From the NCBI RefSeq assembly GCF_018780565.1, contig NZ_JADMJN010000005.1, forward strand, positions 372,001-436,000: a DNA stretch of 64,000 nt, given 5' to 3'. Source of the DNA: Rhodoferax sp. (lineage in GTDB: Bacteria > Pseudomonadota > Gammaproteobacteria > Burkholderiales > Burkholderiaceae_C). Positions 33,405 to 44,124 of the stretch are shown in pieces; position 1 is the stretch's first letter; each line of letters begins with the position of its first letter. The translations under genes were made by a program, and so were the position numbers. The notes below the pieces were generated by a model, which did not search any database, was not told where the DNA came from, and saw only the letters and a list, made by a program, of their open reading frames with translations.

Positions 33405-35204
33405 ATGCGAAGCTTGCTTTTTTTATGGCTATGGGGAGTTGCCTGTTCGTCATGGGCAGCCCATGGGTATGCCCTGTGGGGAGACCTCAAGTACCCAGCC
33501 AATTTTTCACATTTTGATTACGTCAATCCCGGCGCCCCCAAAGGCGGCGAATTGCGACTCGTCAGCAATCTGCGGGTCTCCACTTTTGACAAGTACAACC
33601 CGTTCACCATCAAGGGCTCGGCGCCAGCCTATCTGTCCGACTTGATGTTTGACTCCCTGTTGACCGGCTCCCTGGATGAAACCGCATCCGGCTACGGCCT
33701 GCTGGCCCAGGATGTCGACGTGGCCGCCGATGGCATGAGCGCCGTTTTCAAGCTGCGACCGCAGGCTCGCTTTCACAACGGCGACCCGGTCCTGGCACTT
33801 GATGTCAAGCACAGCTTTGACACCCTGATGGGGCCTCATACCTCGCCTGCTTTCAAAAGCCTGCTGGAAGATGTGGCTGGCATGGATCTGCTGGATGAGC
33901 GCACGGTGCGCTATCGCTTCAGGAAACCCAACCGGGAACTTGTGCTCACCGTCGGTCGCTTGCCGGTGTTCAGCCGTCAATGGGGCGTGGAGAACGGCAA
34001 GCCCAAGTCCTTTGACAAGGTGGTGATGGACATCCCTGTGGGCAGCGGGCCTTACAAAATTGGCCCGGTCAGGTTCGGCAAGGACATCACGTATGTCCGT
34101 GACCCCAACTACTGGGCCAAAGACCTGAACGTCAAACGGGGCACCGGGAACTTTGAGCGGATTACCGTCAAGATCTACAAGGACAACACGGCGCGACTGG
34201 AAGCGCTCAAGGCAGGCGAATTTGACCTGATGCGGTTTTTCTCGGCGGGTGATTGGGTACGACGCGTCAATGGCAAGCGCTTTGATTCCGGGGAGTTGGT
34301 GAAGACCGAGTTCAAGCACCGATTGCCGTCCGGCTTTCAAAGCTACGTTCTCAATACCCGGCGCGACAATTTCAAGGACGTGCGCGTGCGCCAGGCCTTG
34401 GGGCTGGCACTCGACTACGAGTGGATGAACCGCCAGATGTTCTACAACTCCTACCAGCGCGTGACGGGTCTGTTCGGCAATACCGATTGCCAGGCCAAGG
34501 GGCTTCCCGGACCAGACGAGCTCGCGTTGATGGAACCCTGGCGCAAAGATATGCCACCCGCCGCTTTCGGCCCGATGGCAGTGTCTCCGCGCACGGATGG
34601 TGATTCATCACTGCGTAACAACCTGCGTCAGGCGCAAGCCTTGCTCAGGGCTGCGGGCTGGGAAGTCCGGGATGGCGCTTTGCGCAACGCGCAGGGCAAG
34701 GCATTTGAGATTGAATACCTGGACAGCAACGAAGGATCAGCCCGGGTGGTTGGCCCCTGGGCGCGAAACCTGGAAAAACTGGGCATTCGGCTGAATTTCC
34801 GCCCTGTGGACTTTGCGCTCTACCAGCAGCGATTGCAGAAGTTTGAATTCGATATCACGTCCATGGCCTATGGCGGCACCCACAACCCGGGGCAGGAATA
34901 TGCCGATATGTTTGGTTCGGCCGCAGCAGGGATTGAAGACTCAGGCAATCTGACGGGCATCCAAAGTCCCGCTGTCGATGCTTTGATCAAGGCCATGACC
35001 GGTGCCAGATCCAAGGCCGAGTTGCTACCGGCTTGCCGTGCCCTGGATCGGGTGGTCAGCCACAGTCATCTGCTCATACCGCAATGGACTGCAACAACGC
35101 ACCGAATCGTGTTCAACAGTTGGCGTGTTGCCAAGCCGGAAACCATGCCGCCTTATGCGTCGGGTGAAACCTGGGCGATCGATACCTGGTGGGCCAAAAG
35201 GTAA
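33405..35204 (+). CDS. yejA: Oligopeptide/microcin C-type ABC binding protein YejA
   Basis: A 599-residue family 5 extracellular solute-binding protein, first gene of a complete yejABEF set. From ATG 33405 the N-terminus MRSLLFLWLWGVACSSWA is a signal peptide. The mature chain has HGYALWGDLKYPANFSHFDYVNP, which is YejA-like, then PVGSGPYKIGPVRFGKDITY and AYGGTHNPGQEYADMFGS. The system takes up peptides and, in E. coli, microcin C. An earlier ATG at 33390 would add five residues; neither has a clear ribosome-binding site. Confidence 0.9.
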   Translation: MRSLLFLWLWGVACSSWAAHGYALWGDLKYPANFSHFDYVNPGAPKGGELRLVSNLRVSTFDKYNPFTIKGSAPAYLSDLMFDSLLTGSLDETASGYGLLAQDVDVAADGMSAVFKLRPQARFHNGDPVLALDVKHSFDTLMGPHTSPAFKSLLEDVAGMDLLDERTVRYRFRKPNRELVLTVGRLPVFSRQWGVENGKPKSFDKVVMDIPVGSGPYKIGPVRFGKDITYVRDPNYWAKDLNVKRGTGNFERITVKIYKDNTARLEALKAGEFDLMRFFSAGDWVRRVNGKRFDSGELVKTEFKHRLPSGFQSYVLNTRRDNFKDVRVRQALGLALDYEWMNRQMFYNSYQRVTGLFGNTDCQAKGLPGPDELALMEPWRKDMPPAAFGPMAVSPRTDGDSSLRNNLRQAQALLRAAGWEVRDGALRNAQGKAFEIEYLDSNEGSARVVGPWARNLEKLGIRLNFRPVDFALYQQRLQKFEFDITSMAYGGTHNPGQEYADMFGSAAAGIEDSGNLTGIQSPAVDALIKAMTGARSKAELLPACRALDRVVSHSHLLIPQWTATTHRIVFNSWRVAKPETMPPYASGETWAIDTWWAKR

Positions 35205-35207
35205 ACC

Positions 35208-36236
35208 ATGCTGATCTACACACTTAAACGACTGCTGCTGATGATTCCGACGCTTTTGGGCGTTCTGTTGATCACTTTTGTGGTGGTTCAGTTTGTGCCC
35301 GGTGGCCCGGTGGAGCAATACATGGCCGAGGCCAAGGCCGTGCCTGGCGCCAGTGCAGAGGGGGGCGGTTTGAGTTACCGCGGTGCGCAAGGCGTGGACC
35401 CCAAACGGCTGGCACAAATCAAGGCCTTGTATGGTTTTGACAAGCCCGCCCATGAGCGCTTCTTTCAAATGCTTGGCCAGTTCGCCCGCTTTGATTTGGG
35501 CAAAAGTTTTTTCCAGAACAAGGACGTCTCCCAACTGTTGTGGGAAAAATTGCCGGTGTCCATCAGCCTGGGCTTGTGGACTTTCTTCATCAGTTATTTG
35601 ATTGCGGTTCCCCTGGGCGTTGCCAAGGCGGTGCGTGCCGGATCGCGCTTTGATTTCGTCACTACGCTGCTGATCCTGGTGGGCTATGCCATTCCCGGTT
35701 TTGTTCTGGGCGTTGCACTGTTGGTCATTTTTGGCGGGCAGTTGCAGTGGTTCCCCTTGCGCGGACTCACCTCGAGCAACTGGGATGAGTTGTCCTGGGG
35801 CGCCCGCATCGTGGACTACCTCTGGCACATTGCCATGCCCGTGACGGCCATGGTGCTGGGCAGTTTTGCCGTTACCGCCATGCTGACCAAGAACGCGTTT
35901 CTGGAGGAAATTCGAAAGCAGTATGTGGTGACGGCCCGCGCCAAGGGCCTGGACGAGCGGCAGGTGCTTTGGAAGCACGTGTTTCGCAATGCCCTGATTC
36001 CGATACTGACAGGCTTTCCGGCCGCCTTCATCGGCGCATTTTTCACTGGCTCGCTCTTGATTGAAACCCTGTTCTCTCTGGATGGACTCGGACTCCTGAG
36101 CTACGAGAGCGTGATCCGGCGGGACTATCCAGTAGTGCTGGGGACTCTGTATTTCTTTACCTTGATTGGCCTGGTGACCAAGCTAATTTCCGACTTGTCT
36201 TATGTATGGGTGGATCCGCGTGTCAAATTTGACTAA
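35208..36236 (+). CDS. yejB: ABC transporter permease YejB
   Basis: A 342-residue inner-membrane permease of the DppB/OppB type with six hydrophobic segments. The coupling loop region reads EEIRKQYVVTARAKGLDERQVLWKH, the classical EAA motif. The start MLIYTLKRLLLMIPTLLGVL and the insert PVEQYMAEAK are typical of YejB. It begins four bases after yejA and overlaps the start of yejE. Confidence 0.94.
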   Translation: MLIYTLKRLLLMIPTLLGVLLITFVVVQFVPGGPVEQYMAEAKAVPGASAEGGGLSYRGAQGVDPKRLAQIKALYGFDKPAHERFFQMLGQFARFDLGKSFFQNKDVSQLLWEKLPVSISLGLWTFFISYLIAVPLGVAKAVRAGSRFDFVTTLLILVGYAIPGFVLGVALLVIFGGQLQWFPLRGLTSSNWDELSWGARIVDYLWHIAMPVTAMVLGSFAVTAMLTKNAFLEEIRKQYVVTARAKGLDERQVLWKHVFRNALIPILTGFPAAFIGAFFTGSLLIETLFSLDGLGLLSYESVIRRDYPVVLGTLYFFTLIGLVTKLISDLSYVWVDPRVKFD

Positions 36237-37281
36237 CCCCCCTGACGCGGCCCCGAAGTCTCCATCGCCCTCCCGCAGGGCCTGGCTGCGCTTCAGGCGC
36301 AACCGCCTGGGCTATTGGAGCCTGCTGATACTGGGTACCCTGGTGGCACTCAGTCTGCTGGCGGAACTGGTCTCCAACGACCGGCCGCTTTTAGTGCGTT
36401 TTGACGGCGCGACCTATGTTCCGATGCTCAAGGACTACCCGGAGAAGGTTTTCGGTGGGGATTTTGATACCACGACCGATTACCTGGACCCTTTTATTCA
36501 GCAGCAGCTGCAACGCGAGGGAAATTGGGCCGTCTATGCACCCAACCGCTACGGCCCCAAGACCCTGAATTACTTTGCCAAGGAACCTAACCCGTCCGGC
36601 CCCAGTCGCGACAACTGGCTGGGCACCGATGACCGGGGGCGTGATTTGCTGGCCCAGCTGATCTATGGCTTTCGGGTCAGTGTGCTTTTTGCCCTGGCGC
36701 TGACCACGACCGGTGTGTTACTTGGTTTGATCACGGGGGCAGTCCAGGGCTATTTCGGTGGCAAAACGGATTTGGCGTTTCAGCGTTTTATCGAAATCTG
36801 GAGTTCCATGCCAGAGCTGTACCTGCTCATTATTTTCAGTGCCGTCTTTGCGCCAAGTCTGGCCCTGTTGCTGGGCTTGCTGAGTCTCTTTGGCTGGATG
36901 GGTTTGTCAGATTATGTGCGGGCCGAATTTCTGCGCAACCGTCAGCTTGATTACGTCCGCGCTGCCCGTGCCTTGGGGGTGAGCAACTGGCACATCATCA
37001 CCCGGCACATCCTGCCCAACAGCCTGACCCCGGTGGTCACGTTTTTGCCTTTTCGCATGAGTGGTGCCATTCTGGCGCTCACATCGCTTGATTTTTTGGG
37101 CCTGGGTGTGCCACCCGGAACGCCGTCACTGGGCGAGCTTCTGTCCCAGGGAAAAAACAATATCGACGCGTGGTGGATTTCCATCTCCACCTTTGGCGTG
37201 CTGGTGATAACACTGATGCTGCTGACCTTCATGGGGGACGCGCTGCGCGACGCGCTAGACCCCAGAAAGGCAGAGAAGTGA
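36220..37281 (+). CDS. yejE: ABC transporter permease YejE
   Basis: A permease of about 353 residues, partner of YejB. It has a proline-rich start, a membrane helix near residue 30, a long periplasmic loop, and a C-terminal core with the EAA loop (AEFLRNRQLDYVRAARALG). The text DNWLGTDDRGRDLLAQLIYG is family-typical. The start is uncertain: GTG 36220 (17-base overlap with yejB, preceded by GGTGGA) or ATG 36202 (35-base overlap). I prefer the GTG. Confidence 0.9.
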   Translation: MSNLTNPPDAAPKSPSPSRRAWLRFRRNRLGYWSLLILGTLVALSLLAELVSNDRPLLVRFDGATYVPMLKDYPEKVFGGDFDTTTDYLDPFIQQQLQREGNWAVYAPNRYGPKTLNYFAKEPNPSGPSRDNWLGTDDRGRDLLAQLIYGFRVSVLFALALTTTGVLLGLITGAVQGYFGGKTDLAFQRFIEIWSSMPELYLLIIFSAVFAPSLALLLGLLSLFGWMGLSDYVRAEFLRNRQLDYVRAARALGVSNWHIITRHILPNSLTPVVTFLPFRMSGAILALTSLDFLGLGVPPGTPSLGELLSQGKNNIDAWWISISTFGVLVITLMLLTFMGDALRDALDPRKAEK

Positions 37282-38894
37282 CAACCCCGACGCTTCCCAC
37301 ATTGCTGACAGTTCAGGACCTGCGCATTTCCTTTGCCGGCAAGGAAGTGGTGCACGGCATCGACTTTGCCATTGCCCCCGGCGAAAAACTGGCGCTGGTC
37401 GGAGAATCCGGTTCGGGTAAAACCGTCACCGCGCTGAGCCTGTTGCGGCTGGTACAAAACGCCCACATCACCGGGGAATCCCGGTTTTTGGGGCGCGATT
37501 TGTTGTCCATGTCCGAGCGTGAATTGCGTGGCTTGCGCGGGCAAGACATCTCCATGATTTTTCAGGAACCCATGACGGCGCTCAACCCGCTGTTCACGGT
37601 GGGCGATCAGATTGCCGAAGTTTTGGAACTGAAACAGGGCCTGGCCCGCACACTTTGTGCGCAGGAAGCTATTGAACTGATAGCAGAAACCGGTATCACC
37701 GAGCCCGAACGACGCGCGGCTTCGTATCCGCATCAGCTCAGTGGTGGCCAGCGTCAGCGCGCCATGATCGCCATGGCGCTGGCCTGTCAACCCAAACTCC
37801 TGCTGGCTGACGAACCCACTACCGCTCTGGATGTCACGCTGCGGGGGCAAATACTGGACCTGCTGGCCAGCATGCAGAAGAAAAATGGCATGGCCGTGCT
37901 CATGATCACCCATGATCTGAATCTGGTTCGGCGCTTTGCCGACCGGGTCATTGTCATGGAAAACGGCTATGTCGTTGAACAGGGTACCGTGTCCGATGTC
38001 TTTGCCAACCCGCAACACAGCTATACCCGCCGACTGATTGACAGCAAACCGGTGCGAGATGTCGTTGAACAGGTTCAGCCGTCAAGCGAGCCACCCGTGA
38101 TGCTGGCAAGCAAGCTTCGGGTTGGCTATGCGATACCGTTGAGTGGGCTGAAAGGGTGGTTCCGACGCGGAGAATTCATCGCCGTGCAGGGGGCGGATTT
38201 TCAGTTGGCGCCGGGGCAAACCCTCGGAGTAATCGGGGAATCCGGATCGGGTAAGTCCACGCTGGCCCTGGCCGCGCTGGGTTTGCTGCCCTCTGGCGGT
38301 GAGTTGCGGGTGACTGGACAGGCCTGGAGTGTCAATGCAAACAGCAACAAGGCCTTGCGCCGCCTGGTGCAAGTGGTGTTTCAGGATCCCTTTTCGTCAC
38401 TGTCGCCACGCCTGACGGTGGAGGAAATTGTCGGAGAAGGGCTGCTGGTGCACGAGCCCGGCCTGACGCAGGATGAACGACGCCAGCGTGTCGGGCAGGC
38501 CCTGCGTGATGTCGGTCTCGGGGTTGACTTGGATCAAGCCCAGTTTTCAGATCTGATGCAACGCTACCCGCATGAGTTCTCTGGCGGGCAAAGACAGCGC
38601 CTGGCCATCGCCCGGGCACTCATCATCAATCCTCTGATACTGGTACTGGATGAACCGACCAGCGCCCTGGATGTGACGATTCAGAAACAGGTGCTGCAAC
38701 TCTTGCAGCGGCTTCAGCGGGAACGGGGCTTGAGTTACCTTTTGATCACCCACGACGTGGACGTCATTCGCGCCATGGCCCATCACGTCGCGGTCATGCA
38801 GAACGGATATATCGTGGAGTCCGGGACGGCCGATCAGGTGCTGGGCAGCCCGCAGCATGACTACACCCGAACCTTGCTGGCAGCAGCAGGATAA
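37278..38894 (+). CDS. yejF: Dual-domain ABC transporter ATPase YejF
   Basis: A 538-residue protein with two ABC ATPase domains that powers YejBE. Domain 1 has GESGSGKTVTALSLL (Walker A), QLSGGQRQR and LLLADEPTTALD. Domain 2 has GESGSGKSTLALAAL, EFSGGQRQR and LVLDEPTSALD. The GTG at 37278 overlaps the yejE stop as GTGA, preceded by AAAGGCAGAG. A GCTAT/ATAGC inverted repeat lies in frame at 37668-37684, inside domain 1, and codes AIELIAE without disturbing conserved motifs. Confidence 0.95.
   Translation: MTTPTLPTLLTVQDLRISFAGKEVVHGIDFAIAPGEKLALVGESGSGKTVTALSLLRLVQNAHITGESRFLGRDLLSMSERELRGLRGQDISMIFQEPMTALNPLFTVGDQIAEVLELKQGLARTLCAQEAIELIAETGITEPERRAASYPHQLSGGQRQRAMIAMALACQPKLLLADEPTTALDVTLRGQILDLLASMQKKNGMAVLMITHDLNLVRRFADRVIVMENGYVVEQGTVSDVFANPQHSYTRRLIDSKPVRDVVEQVQPSSEPPVMLASKLRVGYAIPLSGLKGWFRRGEFIAVQGADFQLAPGQTLGVIGESGSGKSTLALAALGLLPSGGELRVTGQAWSVNANSNKALRRLVQVVFQDPFSSLSPRLTVEEIVGEGLLVHEPGLTQDERRQRVGQALRDVGLGVDLDQAQFSDLMQRYPHEFSGGQRQRLAIARALIINPLILVLDEPTSALDVTIQKQVLQLLQRLQRERGLSYLLITHDVDVIRAMAHHVAVMQNGYIVESGTADQVLGSPQHDYTRTLLAAAG
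37668..37684. repeat. Inverted repeat GCTAT-N7-ATAGC within yejF
   Basis: Perfect 5-bp arms GCTAT (37668-37672) and ATAGC (37680-37684) flank TGAACTG. It lies in frame, in the helical part of the first ATPase domain. Confidence 0.5.
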
Positions 38895-38931
38895 ATCCTT
38901 AGAAATCAAGGCACTTAAGTCGCTTTTCGGG

Positions 38932-38937
38932 TACAAT
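38932..38937 (+). promoter_or_regulatory. Candidate -10 box of the rimP-nusA-infB operon
   Basis: TACAAT lies in the 124-base gap between yejF and rimP, about 18 bases before the leader hairpin. No convincing -35 box is visible at 16-18 bases upstream. The call rests on the -10 sequence and context. Confidence 0.4.
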
Positions 38938-38954
38938 CCAAAGCTCACGACCAA

Positions 38955-38984
38955 ACGGGCGGGTATTTACCGCCCGTTTTTTTT
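38955..38984 (+). terminator. Leader terminator upstream of rimP, candidate attenuator
   Basis: ACGGGCGG (38955-38962) pairs with CCGCCCGT (38970-38977) around GTATTTA, followed by an unbroken T-run to 38984. It lies 61 bases after yejF and 35 bases before the rimP GTG. It can end yejF transcription, but a -10-like box sits just upstream of it. It may therefore also be a premature terminator in the rimP leader, as described for enterobacterial rimP leaders. Confidence 0.85.
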
Positions 38985-39018
38985 GGTCGATCGTTTTACA
39001 CACTGCAACTGGATAGAC

Positions 39019-39621
39019 GTGGCGCTGAAGGAAATTGTTGAGCAAACCGTAGCCGGCCTGGGTTACGACCTGGTGGAAACTGAACGTTCCGCCGGTGGTT
39101 TGCTGCGCATCACGATTGACCTGCCCTGGTCGCCTCCCACTGAAGGTTCGGCGGATGAGCAGTTCATCACGGTTGAGGACTGCGAGAAGGTCACACGGCA
39201 GTTGGTGTTCGCGCTTGAGGTGGATGGCATTGATTACAAGCGGCTTGAGGTGTCCTCGCCCGGTATTGATCGGCCTTTGCGCCATGAGAAAGATTTTGAA
39301 CGTTTCGTCGGTCAGGAGATTGATGTCACCCTGAAGGCGCCCATTGGTGCTGCAGCGGGGGCGTTGGTTAACGCAACCCGCAAAAAATTTCGCGGCACCC
39401 TGGAGCGAATCGAGGGTGAAGACGGAACTCATGGCTGGCAGATCGTCTGGAGCGATGCGCCAGCCGTCAAGCCTGGGCAGAAGGTCAGCAAGAAAAGAGT
39501 GCCAGCCCCCATGCAAGCCCTGGGGTTTGCGCTGGATGAGTTGAGAGAGGCGCGACTGGCGCCCATTGTGAGCTTCAAGGGACGGGGTGCCAAGGGTGGC
39601 ACAGAGTCGAATTCGGATTGA
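39019..39621 (+). CDS. rimP: Ribosome maturation factor RimP
   Basis: A 200-residue cytoplasmic factor for 30S subunit maturation. From GTG 39019 the chain begins [20 protein letters not shown]. It contains [23 protein letters not shown], and [21 protein letters not shown], which is the most conserved RimP stretch. The C-terminal domain holds a short insert ([22 protein letters not shown]). It is the first gene of the rimP-nusA-infB-rbfA-truB operon. The frame is open further upstream, but that part covers the leader hairpin. Confidence 0.94.
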   Translation: MALKEIVEQTVAGLGYDLVETERSAGGLLRITIDLPWSPPTEGSADEQFITVEDCEKVTRQLVFALEVDGIDYKRLEVSSPGIDRPLRHEKDFERFVGQEIDVTLKAPIGAAAGALVNATRKKFRGTLERIEGEDGTHGWQIVWSDAPAVKPGQKVSKKRVPAPMQALGFALDELREARLAPIVSFKGRGAKGGTESNSD

Positions 39622-39643
39622 ATTGATACAGGAGAGTCATGGC

Positions 39644-41140
39644 ATGAATCGCGAAATGTTAATGCTTGTCGAAGCCATCTCACGTGAGAAAAGCGTGGAG
39701 CGGGATGTGGTTTTTGGTGCCGTTGAGGCCGCGCTTGCGCAAGCGACGAAGAAACTTTACCAAGGCGAGGTTGATATCCGTGTTGCGGTCGATCGCGACA
39801 ACGGCAGCTACGAAACATTCCGACGCTGGCATGTGGTCCCCGATGAGGCTGGCCTGCAATTGCCTGACCAGGAAATCCTGTTGTTCGAAGCCAAAGAACA
39901 GATTCCCGACATCGAAGTCGATGAATACATCGAAGAGACAGTCGCATCGGTTCCGATCGGACGAATTGGCGCCATGGCGGCCAAGCAGGTCATTCTGCAA
40001 AAGATCCGCGATGCCGAGCGCGAAATGTTGCTCAATGATTTCATGTCACGTGGCGACAAGATTTTTGTCGGCACTGTCAAGCGCATGGACAAGGGTGACA
40101 TCATTGTCGAGAGCGGCCGGGTTGAAGGCCGTCTGCGACGTAGCGAGATGATTCCCAAGGAAAACCTGCGAACCGGTGACCGCGTGCGCGCCATGATCAT
40201 GGAAGTGGACCTGACGCTGCGCGGCGCGCCGATCATCCTGTCACGCTCGGCCCCCGAGTTCATGATTGAATTGTTCCGCAGTGAAGTGCCTGAGATCGAA
40301 CAAGGCCTGCTGGAGATCAAATCCTGTGCCCGTGATGCCGGATCCCGCGCCAAGATTGCCGTGCTGTCTCATGACAAGCGCGTCGACCCCATCGGCACCT
40401 GTGTCGGTGTGCGTGGCACGCGCGTCAATGGCGTCACCAATGAATTGGCAGGTGAGCGTGTTGATATCGTGCTGTGGAGTGAAGATCCTGCCCAGTTTGT
40501 GATTGGTGCCCTGGCGCCAGCCAATGTCTCCTCGATCGTGGTGGACGAAGAGCGCCATGCGATGGATGTCGTGGTCGACGAGGAAAATCTGGCCATCGCG
40601 ATTGGTCGCGGCGGGCAGAACGTGCGCCTGGCCTCTGAGCTGACGGGCTGGAAAATCAATATTCTGGATGCAGCCGAGTCCGCACAAAAGCAGGCCAACG
40701 AGACAGACTCAGGCCGCAAGCTGTTTATGGAAAAGCTTGATGTCGACGAGGAAATCGCCGATTTGCTGATCGCAGAAGGCTTTACCAGCCTGGAGCAGAT
40801 TGCCTATGTGCCTCTTGAAGAGATGCTCGAAATCGAGAGTTTCGACGAGGACACCGTCCATGAGCTCCGCACCCGTGCCAAAGACGCGTTGCTGACCATG
40901 GAAATTGCACACGAGGAAAGTGTCGAAGAAGTGTCGCTTGAATTGCGCGACATGGAAGGCCTGACTCCGGAACTGATCGGCAAGCTTGCCGACGGCGGCG
41001 TTCACACGCGTGACGATCTGGCCGATCTGGCCGTTGACGAACTCATTGAAATCACCGGCCAGTCTGCGGACGAAGCCAAGACCCTGATCATGAAGGCGCG
41101 CGAGCATTGGTTTACCAATGACGCCGCTTCTCAAGAGTAA
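39644..41140 (+). CDS. nusA: Transcription termination/antitermination factor NusA
   Basis: A 498-residue RNA-polymerase-binding factor. The N-terminal domain is about 1-130. The S1 domain follows ([20 protein letters not shown]), then two KH domains with [17 protein letters not shown] and [18 protein letters not shown]. Two C-terminal helix-hairpin-helix repeats come last (about 365-490), as in E. coli. ATG 39644 follows AGGAG with nine bases between. It is the second gene of the operon. Confidence 0.96.
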   Translation: MNREMLMLVEAISREKSVERDVVFGAVEAALAQATKKLYQGEVDIRVAVDRDNGSYETFRRWHVVPDEAGLQLPDQEILLFEAKEQIPDIEVDEYIEETVASVPIGRIGAMAAKQVILQKIRDAEREMLLNDFMSRGDKIFVGTVKRMDKGDIIVESGRVEGRLRRSEMIPKENLRTGDRVRAMIMEVDLTLRGAPIILSRSAPEFMIELFRSEVPEIEQGLLEIKSCARDAGSRAKIAVLSHDKRVDPIGTCVGVRGTRVNGVTNELAGERVDIVLWSEDPAQFVIGALAPANVSSIVVDEERHAMDVVVDEENLAIAIGRGGQNVRLASELTGWKINILDAAESAQKQANETDSGRKLFMEKLDVDEEIADLLIAEGFTSLEQIAYVPLEEMLEIESFDEDTVHELRTRAKDALLTMEIAHEESVEEVSLELRDMEGLTPELIGKLADGGVHTRDDLADLAVDELIEITGQSADEAKTLIMKAREHWFTNDAASQE

Positions 41141-41164
41141 CGGTCATGAAAGGTTACAGAACAA

Positions 41165-44107
41165 ATGTCCAGTACGACCGTCGCCGAGTTTGCAAATGAA
41201 CTCAAAAAAACAACCGAAACGCTGCTTGAGCAGCTCAAAGCTGCTGGGGTAGCCAAGTCGGCTGCGTCAGACACTCTGTCCGACGCCGACAAGCACAGCT
41301 TGCTGAGCCACCTGCAGGCCAGCCACGGCACAGCCAGCCCTGAGCGCAAGAAGATCACTCTGGTAAAGAAATCTACCACCGAGATCAAGCAGGCTGACTC
41401 TTCGGGCAAAGTTCGCACAGTGCCTGTGGTCACACACAAAAAGCGAACCTTCGTTCGCCGTGAAGACGGCATGGAAGTGCCTGTCGAAGCGCCCGAGGTG
41501 GAACCGGAAATCGAAGCGGCGCCTCTCATTGACAACGCCGAATTGGCACGACGCGAAGAAGAAGCGCGACGTCAAGCCGAACTGATTCGTCGTCAGGAAG
41601 AAGAGCTGTCCGAACGCCGGCGTCAGCGCGAAGAGCAGGAAGCTCAAGCGCGCGAAGCGGCTGAAAAAGCTGCCACCAAGGCCGCTGAAGCCGCCGCTGC
41701 ACAAGTGGTTGCCGAAAAAGCCAAACCTGCGGCTGCAGCGCCTGTGGCGGAAGATGCCATTGCCATTGCGGCAGCAAAGGCCGCCGAAGTCGCAGCCAAG
41801 GCGGAAGAGGTCGCAAAAGCCCAAACCGTTGAGCGTGAAAAAGCCGCCGCTATCTCCAAGGCGCGCGCCGACGAAGAAGTCGCTCGTGCTGCCGATCTGG
41901 GTGATCGCCGGCGCAAGGCGGAAGCCGAGGCTGCGGCCATCCGCTTGATGATGTCGGCACCCGCCAAGAAGCCGGTGCCCGTCAAAAAGCCGGAGGAGCT
42001 CAAAGCAGCCGCCAAACCAGGAACTGCTGACGCAGCCAAGGCTGGTATGAAAGGCACCCTGCACAAGCCAGCGGTTGGTAGCGTTCCCGCCAAGACGGTC
42101 AAGCCCGGCGTCGCTGGAGCGCCTGCCGCCGGTGCAACAGCGGGTGCAGGAAAAGAAGTCAAGTCGGCCAAATTGTCCAGTAGCTGGGCGGGCGATCCAG
42201 CCAAGAAAAAGGCCATTCCAACCCGTGGTGCCACGGGCGCCCCGGGCGCTGGTCGCGGTAACAACTGGCGTGCAGGTCCACGAGGTAAGCGTGGCAGCAA
42301 TGACCGTGATCGTGACGATCACCATGCACCGGCCGCACCGGTCGAGGCGCGTGTCATCGAAGTGCATGTCCCCGAAACCATCACCGTGGCAGAGTTGGCC
42401 CACAAAATGGCGGTCAAAGCCTCCGAAGTGATCAAGCATCTGATGAAGCTGGGCCAAATGGTCACGATCAATCAGCCGCTGGACCAGGACACCGCGATGA
42501 TTGTGGTGGAGGAAATGGGACATACCGCCGTCGTAGCGGCACTGGACGATCCAGAAGCGTTTACGGATGACGAAGTATCCCAGCAGCACTCCGAGTCTTT
42601 GCCGCGTGCGCCCGTTGTGACCGTCATGGGTCACGTGGACCACGGCAAGACTTCATTGCTGGACTACATTCGCCGCGCCAAAGTGGCGTCTGCCGAGGCG
42701 GGAGGGATTACCCAGCACATTGGGGCTTACCACGTAGAAACGCCACGCGGCATGATTTCCTTCCTGGATACCCCTGGTCACGAGGCCTTCACAGCCATGC
42801 GTGCCCGCGGTGCGAAGGCAACGGACATTGTGATTCTGGTGGTCGCTGCTGACGACGGTGTGATGCCGCAAACTAAAGAGGCGATCAAGCATGCCAAGGC
42901 GGCAGGGGTCCCCATCGTGGTGGCGATCAACAAGATCGACAAGCCCGATGCCAACCCGGAGCGTGTCAAGAATGAACTGGTCGTCGAGGAAGTCGTGCCC
43001 GAAGAGTTTGGTGGTGAATCACCCTTCGTGGCCGTTTCGGCGAAGACCGGCCAGGGCATAGATGACTTGCTGGAGCAGGTCTTGCTGCAAGCCGAAGTGC
43101 TTGAGCTGCGGGCACCTGTGGATGCCATGGCCAAGGGCCTTGTGATCGAAGCGCGTCTGGACAAGGGACGCGGACCGGTTGCCACCATTCTGGTGCAGTC
43201 TGGCACGCTCAAGACAGGCGATGTTGTACTCGCCGGTTCGACCTATGGTCGTGTTCGGGCCATGCTGGATGAAAACGGGAAAGCCATCAAAACTGCAGGC
43301 CCTTCAATTCCAGTCGAGATTCAGGGCTTGACTGAAGTGCCGCAGGCCGGCGACGAGTTCATGGTCCTGTCTGACGAGCGACGTGCCCGTGAAATCGCCA
43401 CCTACCGTGCCGGCAAGTTCCGTCACACCAAGCTGGCCAAGCAGCAGGCAGCCAAGCTGGAAAACATGTTCACCGACATGGCGGCCGGTGCAGTCAAGAT
43501 GGTTCCGATCATCGTCAAGGCCGATGTGCAAGGTTCTCAGGAGGCGTTGGCTCAGTCCTTGCTCAAGCTCTCGACGGACGAAGTCAAAGTGCAGTTGGTC
43601 TACGCCGCCGTGGGCGCCATCAGCGAATCGGATGTGAATCTGGCCATTGCCTCCAAGGCCGTCATCATCGGTTTCAACACCCGTGCCGACGCTGGTGCGC
43701 GCAAACTGGCCGAGAACAATGGTGTTGATATCCGCTACTACGACATCATCTATGACGCTGTGGATGAGCTCAAGCTCGCCATGTCGGGCATGTTGACACC
43801 AGACAAGAAGGAAGAAGTCATCGGTACCGCCGAGATCCGCCAGGTGTTCAAGGTCAGCAAGATTGGCTCGATTGCCGGTTGTATGGTCACCGCGGGCGTG
43901 GTTCGACGTTCTGCCCGTCTTCGTTTGCTGCGCGACAACGTGGTCATCTTCACCGGTGAACTTGAATCGCTCAAGCGCTTCAAGGATGACGCCAAGGAAG
44001 TCAAGGAAAGCTTCGAGTGCGGCTTGAATATCAAGAACTACAACGACATCCAGGCGGGTGACGTGCTGGAATTCTTTGAAATTCGCGAAATTGCACGTAC
44101 TCTTTAA
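41165..44107 (+). CDS. infB: Translation initiation factor IF-2
   Basis: A 980-residue GTPase that places initiator tRNA on the ribosome. It starts with a short IF2_N domain ([21 protein letters not shown]). A long Ala/Glu/Lys/Arg-rich region (about 130-370) follows, then a second IF2_N domain ([21 protein letters not shown]). The GTPase has [15 protein letters not shown] (G1), [15 protein letters not shown] (G3) and NKIDK (G4). C-terminal domains end in [14 protein letters not shown]. The low-complexity middle accounts for the large open frames on the other strand. GTG-start rbfA follows after 17 bases. Confidence 0.97.
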   Translation: MSSTTVAEFANELKKTTETLLEQLKAAGVAKSAASDTLSDADKHSLLSHLQASHGTASPERKKITLVKKSTTEIKQADSSGKVRTVPVVTHKKRTFVRREDGMEVPVEAPEVEPEIEAAPLIDNAELARREEEARRQAELIRRQEEELSERRRQREEQEAQAREAAEKAATKAAEAAAAQVVAEKAKPAAAAPVAEDAIAIAAAKAAEVAAKAEEVAKAQTVEREKAAAISKARADEEVARAADLGDRRRKAEAEAAAIRLMMSAPAKKPVPVKKPEELKAAAKPGTADAAKAGMKGTLHKPAVGSVPAKTVKPGVAGAPAAGATAGAGKEVKSAKLSSSWAGDPAKKKAIPTRGATGAPGAGRGNNWRAGPRGKRGSNDRDRDDHHAPAAPVEARVIEVHVPETITVAELAHKMAVKASEVIKHLMKLGQMVTINQPLDQDTAMIVVEEMGHTAVVAALDDPEAFTDDEVSQQHSESLPRAPVVTVMGHVDHGKTSLLDYIRRAKVASAEAGGITQHIGAYHVETPRGMISFLDTPGHEAFTAMRARGAKATDIVILVVAADDGVMPQTKEAIKHAKAAGVPIVVAINKIDKPDANPERVKNELVVEEVVPEEFGGESPFVAVSAKTGQGIDDLLEQVLLQAEVLELRAPVDAMAKGLVIEARLDKGRGPVATILVQSGTLKTGDVVLAGSTYGRVRAMLDENGKAIKTAGPSIPVEIQGLTEVPQAGDEFMVLSDERRAREIATYRAGKFRHTKLAKQQAAKLENMFTDMAAGAVKMVPIIVKADVQGSQEALAQSLLKLSTDEVKVQLVYAAVGAISESDVNLAIASKAVIIGFNTRADAGARKLAENNGVDIRYYDIIYDAVDELKLAMSGMLTPDKKEEVIGTAEIRQVFKVSKIGSIAGCMVTAGVVRRSARLRLLRDNVVIFTGELESLKRFKDDAKEVKESFECGLNIKNYNDIQAGDVLEFFEIREIARTL

Positions 44108-44124
44108 CAGTCCAAGCGTAAACC

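Noticed and set aside
41550..42250. Repetitive-looking DNA, possibly a tandem repeat array
   Set aside because: It is the low-complexity linker of IF-2 (Ala/Glu/Lys/Arg codons) without a fixed repeat unit.
41267..42643. Glycine- and phenylalanine-rich frame opposite infB
   Set aside because: It is the complement of the Ala/Glu/Lys-rich IF-2 linker, not a gene.
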